Assembly (NCBI GenBank): GCA_027186245.1
Contig: CP114482.1
Location: 253,001-317,000 of the forward strand
DNA length: 64,000 bases
Source of the DNA: Coriaria nepalensis
Lineage: Eukaryota; Streptophyta; Magnoliopsida; Cucurbitales; Coriariaceae
Reading direction: 5' to 3'
Shown here piece after piece: positions 24,701-34,733 of this stretch. A program made the position numbers and the translations under genes. The number at the start of each line of letters is the position of its first letter. The stretch's first letter is position 1. Below the pieces are notes generated by a model, which did no database searches, was not told where the DNA came from, and saw nothing but the letters and a program-made list of their open reading frames with translations.

Positions 24701-25623
24701 TAGCACCTGAAACACCTGTCCGTTGCTCTACAACAAAGAGATCCTTAATGAGTCCAGAAAGCCCTAAAATATCTGATGCTGACATAAGAAGGCCAGCAAG
24801 TTCACTTAAAAGAGTAGACATAGAGCCACATATTAGCAAGGATTTAGAGCTTGATCTTGGTCTGTTGATAGAGGTATGAATTTGATCTCACCCCTTCCCT
24901 TTGATTTTGCACTTTCGGAACACACCGGAATCCCAAATCTAATTTTTGTTTGGTTTTCAGGTTATTAGTTCATGCGAAGGAAATGATTCCGAATTGGGTA
25001 AGAAGATCGCGTAGTGTTTCATTATTTTATTTATTTATTTTATTTTTCCCCATTAGAAAGAAAGTATGTCTCATTGAAGCTTGTTTCATAAACATCCTCA
25101 CTTAAAACTCTTTCATTAATTGCAGATGGATGGTCGGCAAGAACAAAGTAAGACCATTCAGGATGTCATGTCGGTTTAGTATTTTGATATACGAAAGTGA
25201 TTATCATGAACTTATGAAGCTATTTGTCTGCAGAATGGCTTCCAGATTCTTGCATATGAATTTTCTGAGTCAGAAGAAACAAACAGAGGAGGAAACAATC
25301 AATTTGTCACAAGTATTGGAAGGAAGAGCTAGAAAAGAAAGTGCAAGGCTGTTCTATGAGCTTTTGGTCAGTTTACTTGACACATTGTTTCCTTGAAACC
25401 AACCAAACAAGGAAAAGAGAGGAAAAAATGGGGTGAAAATCTATGAAGCTGAAAGTTTTTTTTAACAGTGGAGCTTATTAACATTGTGCAGGTACTGAAG
25501 AGTAAGGGCTTGGTGGATGTGAAGCAAGAATATGCATTTGGTGACATTCTAGTACACAAACTTCTAAAGTGGGACCACATTTTTGGATCTGTTGTCTGTA
25601 AAACGATTGTCAATTCTGAGTAA
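21784..25623 (+). CDS. RAD21/SCC1 cohesin subunit (alpha-kleisin), SYN2/RAD21.1-like
   Basis: Kleisin of the cohesin ring, which bridges the SMC1 and SMC3 heads. Thirteen exons join in frame: 21784-21907, 22301-22568, 22681-22718, 22827-22873, 22984-23051, 23130-23824, 23936-24047, 24209-24348, 24416-24873, 24961-24997, 25126-25147, 25234-25366, 25492-25623, giving 757 residues. The N-terminal Rad21/Rec8 domain is clear (MFYSQCLMSRRGSLRAIWIAAY, then EEWDMIAYRVLAYLLLGIVRIYSKK). The middle is acidic and divergent, with an internal repeat (DPEE...F..T.L.RKHPDVS / RKHLDVS). The C-terminal winged helix is also clear (ASRFLHMNFLSQKKQTEEETINLSQVLEGRARKESARLFYELL). The acidic middle is where separase sites would lie, but I could not pick them. 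The size and neighbourhood (UKL, LHT, PHB, G6PD) suggest SYN2. No lesion. Confidence 0.92.
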
Positions 25624-25917
25624 TGGCCAGAGCTACTCGGCAGCAAATAGATTTTCTTTTTTCTTTTTCATTTTTTATTTTATTTTAAAATTTTGGGCAG
25701 TAAATTATCAGACGTTGAAGCTCTTTTCCTAATCCTTCGTATTTCATAATAGTTTGTTTGGTTACTAAAAAAAGAAAAAATGAGTAGCTGAAATTAATTT
25801 GACCTTTTTACCCTTTTATCTGCATAATTTTATTAGTTTATAATTATATATATATATAATATTACGGCGCGAAAATGTTAGTTTTCTCTCCCTCTCCCTC
25901 TCAGGTTTGTCGTCTCT

Positions 25918-26215
25918 TCAAAGTTTTGAAATACCTAGGTCTCGTACACGATGATAATTCTTCCTTTGCGGTGGCGGCTGGCGATCTCTGAGCAGGAATG
26001 GAAGCTGCGATTATCAGGGCCAAGGGAAAGTGGATCAGCTAAGTTGATTTCTGTATGCGAATTCTTCAGCTGGTAGGATCAGAGTGATCGAGGCATCAAG
26101 AGAGATTGCTTCTACGCTTGCGAAGTCTCCCACTGTGGCTAAGTTTTCCGATCGTGAGAGCTTGCTTCTAACTCTGAAACCTTCACTCTGAGATCGTAGT
26201 CTTGGTACGCTCCAC
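25918..26215 (+). pseudogene. prohibitin fragment A, deleted and decayed
   Basis: Similar to the intact prohibitin gene at 46953-47789 of this window. It starts at the counterpart of [14 protein letters not shown] (ttttgaaatacctaggtct), jumps over about 245 bases of the coding region, and resumes at [12 protein letters not shown] (gagcaggaatggaagctgcgat). It then continues through ESAKLIS, a degraded SSAG...[16 protein letters not shown] (catcaagagagattgcttc) and the C-terminal LLLALNPSR counterpart. Several frameshifts and stops are present. It forms the gene-derived end of the left inverted arm. Confidence 0.85.
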
Positions 26216-27048
26216 ACTCACGTCTGATTTTCATTTCTTGAATTTGGCTTTAGGAGATGGATTTTTCTCTTCAATGGCTTGATCTATTTTGTGTTTGATT
26301 AGTTTAATAAGTAGGAAGATCAAATTGCTTATTATTGGCTCTGTTCAGTTTGATAATTTGTATGTGCTCTTCTTCGTCTCATTCTGTCAAATATATCAAG
26401 CAAGATTAGATGAGCCTCACAATCTAAGTTCATTGAAACTATTGTAATTCACAATATCAAGTTGTTTACGGATCAGATCTCAAAGCTTACTCAATGTAAC
26501 TTCTAATGAAAGTGAAGTGTTGAGTCACTATATAAACAAAGTGTTGGCTATGATTATTATATGATTATTATCGTCGCTTCTATAAAGTTTTGTAGGCTAT
26601 TTATACTTGTGTGTTTTGAACTAAGTATAGTGGAGAAGCAACTCGTCTTTCATTGCATTGGTTATTCTTAAAATTTTTGTGTTGTATGCCTGTGCTTTAT
26701 CAATGGTTTTAAGTTGATAAATAATTTCACTAGATGATTTTACTAGGAGGAGCTCTAGCTTAGATGTGGACAATTTTCTCATGAGCAACTCTAGCTTAGA
26801 TATGCTATGAAGAATTATTTTTATGTAATGCGGAATTCTATCTTGGAACTGCTATAACACGCATGCATTTTTCCTTTTTTTTGAGTTGGAAGAATTTCCC
26901 TCTGCTGATGAATTGTTTCTGTGCTCTTGTTATATGAGTGCTCTTGTAATGTTATTCATTTGGTGTGGTTTAGATCAGGTAAGAATTTCTCTTGTACTAG
27001 TCTAACTGCCGTATCTTTGTGACTCATTCTCTTATGTATTTGTGTGAG

Positions 27049-27180
27049 GAGACATTTTGGAGTACACTGGGAGTATTTACTCCCAACGGCGGTGATGGAG
27101 CCATGTCATCATTTGTGACTATGTGGCTCACATCACTACTTTTGGGAGTATCTACTCCCAGGGAGTATTATAAAACTCTC
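27049..27180. mobile_element. 132-bp MITE-like insertion
   Basis: The right arm of the inverted repeat lacks this segment, so it is an insertion. It is flanked by a direct repeat GTGTGAG (27042-27048 and 27181-27187), as a target-site duplication would be. Its ends are imperfect terminal inverted repeats: gagacattttgg...ctgggagtatttactccc at the left, and the complement of gggagtatctactcccag...aaaactctc at the right. The internal palindromes gggagtatttactccc and gggagtatctactccc fit a small non-autonomous DNA transposon. A 7-9 bp duplication suggests a hAT or Mutator relative; I cannot decide. Confidence 0.75.
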
Positions 27181-27290
27181 GTGTGAGAGAAAATTGGAGA
27201 GTAAATTATTAGCAGAGTCGATGAAGACGATTAATTGGTGTTTGAATTGATTTCACTTTGATAAACTGGTAAAAATGAGATGTCAAAATT

Positions 27291-27734
27291 GCACTTAGAG
27301 GTTGCAGGTTGTACTAATGATGACGAGGTAAAAAGGAGAGTAAAATTGTTCTAATTTTATTTTATGAACATTTATACCCCTAACCCATGTACTTGTTAGA
27401 GAATTGGAGTTTGCAATTATTCTTCTAACAGTTGGGCTGAACTTTTTCATTTTACAGGTTGAAGGAAGAGGAAAGGGGTATTTCTGTACAAAGTGGTGAT
27501 CAAATTAAATGGCTTGCAATTTAAATTTTGAGGGAAGGAAATGTGTTTTGTAAAATTTTAATAAAACTGTACAGTTATGGGCAGGGAGCCTAAGCACCAT
27601 TGAAAACGCCATACCAGCCATAGAAACAACTAATGGACTAAAAATAATGACTAAAAGTAGGCCCCGGGTGGGATATATACAAAACTTTTATTGGCCCAAA
27701 TCAGAGAGAGAATTAGGCTAGCTCGACGCAATTT
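27291..27734. other. transition between left arm and minisatellite
   Basis: AT-rich unique-looking DNA with no gene. It lies inside the loop of the large inverted repeat. Confidence 0.4.
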
Positions 27735-28650
27735 AGCAAATAAAGGGCATCGTCGAGCCCAAACTTAGAAAATTACGCCCGAAGCTTAGAAAGTTTTGGT
27801 CCTACTACGCCCCAGATTTGGAATGTTTTGGGCCTCCTGAGGCCCAGATTCAGAAAGGTTTGGGTCCATTGAGGCCCAACTTCGGGAAAGTATGAGCCGG
27901 TTAAGCCCAAAAAGTGATAATTCGGGCCGTGGGACGCTCATATTTTTATTCTACTTTGGGCCGAAATAATATTTTCCACTTGGGCCTCGTCCGGTCCATT
28001 TTAAGGAGAATTATGGGCTCATCAGGCCCAAATTCTAGAAAAGGGTTTTATTCTGTCCAATCGGAGAAAGTATGGGCCTACTCTGGCCCATATTCGTAAA
28101 ATCATGGGCCGATTGGGCCCAACTTCGGGAAAGTATGAGCCGATTAAGCTCAAAAAGTGATAATTCGGGCCGTGGAACGCTCATATTTTTATTCTTCTTT
28201 GGGCCGGAATAATATTTTCGACTTGGGCCTCGACCGGCCCATTTTAGGGAGAATTATGTGCTTAATTCGGTCCAATTGGAGAAAGCGTGGGCCCACCCTG
28301 GCCCATACTCGCAAAATCATGGGCCCATTTGGCCCGTCGAGGTAACTGTTTTGGGCGCACCGACCCGTTGACTGAATTTTATTCAGTTTGTTTGGCCCAT
28401 CAAAAATTATGGTCCTGATACGGGTCCAAGTTTGACCCACAATTGAAAACCTGTGAGCTAGTACGGCTCAACTTCCAAAGTATTGAGCCTTATCCGGCCC
28501 ATATTCAAAAACTTATAGGCCGTTGGCATGAAATCTTAACACATCGGCCAGTTTTAGCCCAAGTTCGGAGAACTACGACCAGCCTAGAGGCCTAATTCTG
28601 AAAAACATGGGCCTATTGGGCATTCCAGATCCAGACTTGCAAGTGGCCCA
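27735..28650. repeat. degenerate ~32-bp GGCCC-rich minisatellite
   Basis: Diverged tandem units of about 31-33 bp, each with a core like cccaacttcgggaaagtatg followed by gggcc...aggcc. The words GGGCC and GGCCC recur about every 15-17 bases in alternating orientation for roughly 900 bases, in strong contrast to the AT-rich surroundings. Clear monomers lie at 27810-27905. No coding capacity is credible. Confidence 0.8.
27875..28334. repeat. higher-order duplication inside the minisatellite, 243-bp period
   Basis: The block beginning cccaacttcgggaaagta at 27875 recurs at 28118 with high identity through aaaaagtgataattcgggcc and onward. The second copy lacks about 30 bases near its 3' part, one monomer length. 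This is a recent segmental duplication within the older array. Confidence 0.85.
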
Positions 28651-30009
28651 TATCAATAAAAATAATAGAAATCAACAGCACCATGCATGCAGCGGCCCAT
28701 AGCCAGAAAATGACACAAAAGTCCCACACACAAAAAAAAATAAAAAAACCAAAGAAAAATATAGGAAACATAAACTATTTTGCACGGACACTTTCCTTGC
28801 CCGGTTGGCTATTACCTAAACAAAAAACATGAGGCAAATACATTGCTTAGATTTGGCCAAATAATTAAGAAAAGTAATATATCAAATACAAGAAGAGATG
28901 AGAAGATACTCACTCACATGGTGCCAGTAAATCAACAGGGGTCGCTGAAAACGGTCTCGGTCCCACTTTATTTTCTATTCGTAGTACCTTCCTCCTGTGT
29001 GTGTATAGGCATACAAGATTAGCCAGATCAAGAGCCCATATTTATTATTGAACTGGAGAAAAGGTAAAAGGAATAAACTGAAAATACATCATTCGCAACC
29101 TTTTTATAAGGGATCAAGATTACTCTGAAGTTTAAATAAACATAGTTCACAACTTCGAACAAAAATATTTGTATAAGCTCATTCCTAGAATAAGAACCAA
29201 TCTTTCTAACTCGAAAATAATCGATTGGTTTGCAGAGGAAGTGAAGACAAAAATTTAGAGCCGAACCTTTCTAGTATCCAGAAAAGACCATATGGTAAAC
29301 CAAGAAAAATGATCAGTGGGAATGTTTCAAAGCAAAAGCTACAGCTTTTAGTTTAAAATTACAAAATAATGAAATCACTACGTGATGGTCCTCTCAGAAT
29401 TCTAGTGTATTTCCTTCACACACTATACATACTGAGAACCGAGCACAAATAGATTTGGGAACCAAAAAAACAACATATAACGAGACCAGTGAATACCTAT
29501 ACCCATTATGCACAAAACGAGAACAAACTATAAACCCCCACTTAACTTAGAAAACACAAGACATATAGTTACAATGCAAATAGTGTGTGTGTCTGAAAAT
29601 TGAAAACATTTCACAAATATGGCTAAAATTTCAGTTTTCCATCAATTCTTTATGCCTCACCTTTTCAAAACATTACTAAGCAAGACCTGGCAAACATCTT
29701 TCTAGAACGAATTGCAAGTATATTACAGTTACCTTCTACGTTTTCCTCTAGTAACCTCCTTGGCCTTTTCCACTTTTGCAGCCACTTCTTCACAAGTAAT
29801 GCCTTTATCTCTGCAGCATTCCATGAACCCATAAAACAAGTACCACGAGGAATTAGGAATTATTCTTTCACTCTACAAAGTGAACAATAACAAGACATTA
29901 CAGAACTTACTGGGAAATGATAACTAAAATCTTCTAGAAAATCTATAAAAACTTAAAAGCCACTGCAACTCCATAAACACAGATTTTTAAATTTCTTAAT
30001 TTTCTTCCC
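28651..30009. other. loop region between the inverted arms
   Basis: AT-rich DNA without an intact gene. One stretch on the minus strand, listed separately, looks like a terminal exon. Otherwise I see only shadow ORFs and A-runs. Confidence 0.4.
29729..29827 (-). pseudogene. possible terminal-exon relic of an unidentified gene
   Basis: On the minus strand an open stretch reads FMECCRDKGITCEEVAAKVEK, then AKEVTRGKRRR and a stop at 29729-29731. Charged, helix-like composition and a basic C-terminus look coding, unlike the surroundings. I could not connect it to an upstream exon and do not recognise the family. A CTGCAG acceptor-like site lies at the start of the RDKG part. Confidence 0.35.
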
Positions 30010-31265
30010 TAACCAAATAATAAGTGCAATTTTTACATATCATTTCACCAGTTTATCAAACTGAACTCAATTTGAAATACCAAGCTAATTGTCTGCATTG
30101 ACTGCTGCTAATAGTTTACTCTTCAATTTCCTCTCACGCAAACACCTAAAATCATGGATCACAAGGAAACTGCAGGAGAAATTACCCTAATTTTCTGTTT
30201 TCTCAATCAATGCCTGATCTTAAACCACACAAAATGAATAAAATTACAAGAGCACTCATATAACAAGAGCACAGAAAAGCAATTCATCAGCAGAGAAAAG
30301 ATCCTCCAATTCAACAAAAAGGAAAAATAAACATGTGTTGAAGCAGTTTCAAGCTAGAGTCCTCATCATTCCATATCAATGCTAGAGTTTGTCATGATAA
30401 ATTCGTCTAGTGAAATTTTTTATCAACTTAAAACTATTGGTAAAGCACAGGAATCTAACACACTAAAATTTAAAGAATAACCAATTCGATGAAAGATGAG
30501 TTGCTTCTCCGACATAGTTAAAAACACAAAAGTATAAATAGCGTAGAAAGCTTAATAGAAGTGAAGATTAGATATCATAGCCAACATCTGTTAATATAGT
30601 GAATCAACACTTCACTTCATTAGACGTTACATAAACAGCTTGATGTTATAAATTACGACAGGTTTCAATACATTTATACTCTGAGGCACATCTACTCTTC
30701 CTTCGCATGTTCAAAAAAATGAGACAAAGAGCACATACAGATCATTAAACTGAAGAGATCCGATAATTAGCACATACAATAATTAGCAATTAGATCTTCC
30801 TAATCACGAGACATTATCATTACAGAAACACAAGAGAAATGAATACAGAGACTCCAATCCTCATCAGCAGTTGTGGTAATAAAATACAAACAGAGTATCA
30901 TAAACTAATCAAACACAGAACAGATCAAAGCCACTGAAGTGAAAAATCGAACTCCTAAAATCAGATTCAAGAAACGAAAATCACATGAAACAACTTAGCG
31001 AGAAGGATTCAGAGTTAGAAGCATGCTCTCACCATCGGACAGGTTAGCCACTGTAGTCAGTAGGAGACTTAGCAAGCGTAGGAGCTATCTTCCTCGATAG
31101 CTCGATCATTCTGAGCTCAATTAACTCCATAACAACTGAAGAAGTCGCATGTCTCACCCTCAGCCATGGTCCTCGCAGCTTCCATTCCTGCTCAGCGCTC
31201 ACCAGTTGCCACCGCGAAGGAAGAATTCTCATCGAGTAGAGACCTAGGGTTTTGAAAATTTGGAA
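30010..31265 (-). repeat. right arm of the large imperfect inverted repeat
   Basis: Reverse complement of the left arm at 25918-27290, with the same landmarks in the same order and without the 132-bp MITE. The outer end carries prohibitin fragment B. Arm to arm, the structure spans about 5.35 kb. Confidence 0.85.
31018..31265 (-). pseudogene. prohibitin fragment B, deleted and decayed
   Basis: On the minus strand it reads from the counterpart of FKTLGL (attttcaaaaccctaggtct) into gatgagaattcttccttcgc and then gagcaggaatggaagctgcg. It therefore shares the internal deletion with fragment A. It continues through SSxxMxLIELRMIELSRKIAPTLAKSP and ends near the old stop. It has lost the ESAKLIS segment that fragment A keeps. 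Part is still open (minus strand 31044-31343), but it is no functional prohibitin. Confidence 0.85.
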
Positions 31266-31343
31266 GAGACAAGAAAGAAAGCTGTGGGGAGAGGAAAGTA
31301 ACTGCGTCAGCGAGTGGGGTTTGTTTGTTATTGGAGCCAGCAT

Positions 31344-34300
31344 GTCCCCACCTAGCCATGCCGTTTAATACATGTGAGAGTGCTGTGTGAGAAAGCTAAG
31401 GAGATATTAATGGAAGAAAGCAACGTTCAGGTATGTCTCTTTTCTATGTTTATCAATACATTGATATATCTTCTTGTCTTTGCATCATTCATGTGTTAAA
31501 ATGTATTTAGACTTCATAATTTAATTATTTTTTTATATCAGTTAATATATGCAAAAAATTTAGTATGACTTCATGTGTTAAAGTTAGGGTTGTACTACGT
31601 TTCAATTTTCAGTCATGTATAGCACTAATTTCAAGTTCATACATTTTTTTTTTTTCAGGAGTAGTAAACTTTGTTAGATGGAGATTGGAGATGATAGACA
31701 AAATGATCTTTCAAGTTTTGATTCGGACAAAAGGGCACGTGTTTGTCTCTATTTCAAAGATTCATGCGAATCCAGAGGTTGCTTCGAAACAGTTGGCACC
31801 TAATTGTAATTTTTATTAGTGTATATGGTTCCATATGGAAATTTCTTATGGAGAGTAATATGTACTGTAGGAATCCATGCTCTCATACTGTCAACCCAAA
31901 CTCGATGATATCCTACTTAATTGTAAACCTAAAGAAATTTACTTATCATCGAACAAGAACAAGTAGATTGATGAGTTTCAAAATTTACTTATTCCTATAG
32001 AAGATCAATTCATTTTAAAGGAAAAAACAGCGCAAACAAACAATGGCGGTGACATTAGTTTAGAACTTTGCCTCCATAGATTGATCGGCTCTGCTGAATA
32101 ATGAAACTACTCAATTCTGTTCTACTATTGCATAACTAAGCTTGAGTTAGTGGTTTACGAAAGGACAAATGGAAAAAAAAAAATTGCACCTACTAACCCC
32201 ATTAAAAAGCTTCTGTGATTGAGAATTATATATACACAGGATTTTAAAAAATACAGCCCATTCTGGCATCGAATCGAGCAGATGGTGTGCAAATGGAACA
32301 CACTCTCCAACTTGGAACAAGGAGACTCCCTTGCTATTGTAACCAATCTTTTAAAAGCACCTAACCCCATTAAATCCAAAGCAACACAATAATCATAGCA
32401 CAATAACCCTTCAATAACACTTCAATAAGAAATGAATCCAAGACTAACTTCAAAATGATCAGCTTAATTATGATGCCTTTTTTTCTTCTTTTTGTCACAA
32501 CTATGTGCCACAGAGTAACAAACCAACATTTTCATACCCTAAATTGATGAAATTCCTAAATTTACAATGGATGGAAAAGTGTATAGAGAAAGCAGAGTCT
32601 TAGCAATCCTGAAATAACGAATCTCAAGCAGAGTTTCAGCTTTCTCGCCCCTTGTCTCCACGGCCGCCATTGTTGTCACTCTGAAGTTCTTTAAGTTCAG
32701 CTCGAAGATGAAAAATGAAAAGTGGTTGAGATCTCTGGGTTGCGAAAATATTTGGTTGAGATCTGGAAAGAGAGAAGTGGGTTCATGGGTTCGTAGAGAG
32801 AAGTGGGTTCTGGAAAGATTCGAAGGCAGAGTAGATCTCACGAATTCGAAGGCAGAAAGGGAAAGAGGGGAAATAGGAAAGAAAGGGGAGATACAGGATG
32901 GTTAAGATCGTGTATTCATACCCGATTGGTCTTGTATCGGCTTGATTATTATCTGTATACGAATTCGTATATGATCGTGTATTCATACCCGATCATTTGA
33001 AGCGGCACGTTTTATAACCGTTGGATCTCAAAGGATTGTTGAGATTTATTCACAAGCACAAACCGGCATTTTTTGGGCAGGCATGGAATCTTCTCCCTAA
33101 TCAACGGTCGCGTTTCTGATTGCATGAAAATTGACCGCACGTGGGGCCCAAACAGCAGAAGGTTGAATGTTTGAATGAATACTCACGCATCGCCATCGTG
33201 CCACTATTTCTGACTGGGACCTACACGTAGGTCAATAAGAGGCCGGTTTCTGTCACTAAGGTACGTGCCTTTTGCTAAAACCGGCCACGTACCGTGTTGT
33301 CAAATATGAGTATCGCTTCTACACCGGAAAAGAGGGAGAGAGAGAAAAAAAAATTGACAGAGGATGAAGCACTACTAGTCTACTACAATACAGATAATAT
33401 TCTTGTCGGTCGGACAAGATAGAACCGGCGGCTGCTGAACGAGGAGAAAAGCAGCTCCGCTAACTCTGTCGGAAAGACATGCACGCTGGCCGACGGTGTA
33501 AGATATCTCTTATTCCCTTAATCCAGATTATGATTTTAATTACTATTTTAATTACATGAAAACAACTTTAAGAGTGGGGTATAATTGCTTTCGTTAATCG
33601 TTATGCATGCATATTTGTTGATGGATCTCAACTGATCTGTTTAGTATAACTTCGATACAGCTAGAGAAATGATTAAGGTAGGTTTAGAGAACATCATCTC
33701 CATATTTACTTTTTCGGACAATATAACGATGATATGGAGGAAATTTTTAGTAGACTTTATTTTATATTAAATTGATTTATTATATTAAAAAATTAAAATT
33801 TGAATTAAATTTATATAATATATTTAATTATAATTGAGGATCAGCAGCCTTAAATAAATAATTACTCTCTTTCTAATAATTATAATATTAAAAAAATTAT
33901 TAATAAAAGATATAAAGATAAAGATAAAAATATAAATATATTTTAATTATAGATGAAAGATATATATATTAATTAATTATATAAAAAATTTAAATTTAAA
34001 TTTAAATTAAATTCAAAAAATCATCCCATTCATAAATTTCCTATTTCTTGAGAAGAAAGCTATATGACAGAGAAAATCTTTGCAAAGATCTCTACCATAA
34101 TCCAACCAGCCACGCGTCATCATCTCCATCCAACAGGAAACAGATTACCACACCCTCACTCGCACTCCAAAACTCGTGACCTTCAACTGTCTTTCACAGT
34201 AACAATAATAACAGTTTTTTCAAAATGTTTTTACATTTTTCTTAAAGCGAAAATCGCATTGACAGACTTTATGATTCTCACGCGCCAAAGCACAATAATG

Positions 34301-34733
34301 TTAACGAACGACAAACGGAACTGTTTCCACAAAATTGAGCTGCTCTCGGCCAATCAGACAGAGGTGGGTACGTATGAAGTATCTCGAAACTCCCATAAAC
34401 ATTTATTCTTGCCCAATGCTCCAGACACGTGTTGGTCTCCTTTCGGCAAACTGGACACTTACTCCTCTCCTGTTGGCTACCGCATGGGACCCACACGAGC
34501 TGAAATCAATTCCAGTGGATTCGTTTCCTTTTCCCATCGGCTCCACGCCAGAAATTCAACCAATAACGTCCCATAACTCTTGTCAGTCATCTGTACTGCA
34601 CTATGATCCTTGTCGCCTTGGCTGATACAAACAAGGACACAACACAGATCGCCAGATCGAGATGGTGTAGGTGGGGTTTACGGCGGTTTTCTAAGGAGGA
34701 GAAGGAGAGCCAGCAGCAGCAGCCGCGGTGGCG
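31344..34733. other. intergenic region upstream of the DUF7950-type gene
   Basis: About 3.4 kb without a convincing gene. A minus-strand ORF (32841-32539) contains MAAVETRGEKAETLLEIR, which looks coding for about 18 residues but matches nothing I know and has no visible continuation. From 33720 to 34030 the DNA is extremely AT-rich. ORFs at 34064-34625 lie in the probable promoter and leader of the next gene. A 21-bp direct repeat and a 16-bp palindrome near 32.9 kb are listed separately. Confidence 0.4.
32906..32993. repeat. 21-bp direct repeat flanking a perfect palindrome
   Basis: The same 21 bases occur at 32906-32926 and 32973-32993. Between them, at 32956-32971, lies the perfect 16-bp palindrome TATACGAATTCGTATA. 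No ORF or known element explains it. Confidence 0.85.

Larger units (their letters stand above)
25918..27290 (+). repeat. left arm of a large imperfect inverted repeat
   Basis: Arm of roughly 1.3 kb (excluding an insertion at 27049-27180) whose reverse complement lies at about 30010-31265. Shared landmarks in order: the deleted prohibitin end; agtttgataatttgtatgtg; gtgttggctatgat; ggagaagcaactc; gctgatgaattg...tgtgctcttgttatatgagtgctcttgtaat; taaattattagcag; tttgataaactggt. Identity is clearly imperfect, so the duplication is old. Confidence 0.85.

Noticed and set aside
27914..28345. Two similar ORFs starting MIIRAV
   Set aside because: They are the two copies of the 243-bp duplication in the minisatellite; composition is dictated by the repeat, not by a protein.
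27735..28650. Regular repeats as a possible CRISPR-like array
   Set aside because: Units are diverged and contiguous, without constant repeats and unique spacers, in a plant nuclear genome.
32539..32841. Minus-strand ORF containing MAAVETRGEKAETLLEIR
   Set aside because: About 18 residues look coding, but I found no following exon and no known family.
34064..34625. 170- and 96-residue open frames upstream of the DUF7950-type gene
   Set aside because: Overlapping frames with no motif and skewed His/Pro/Thr composition in the probable promoter and leader; nothing suggests coding.
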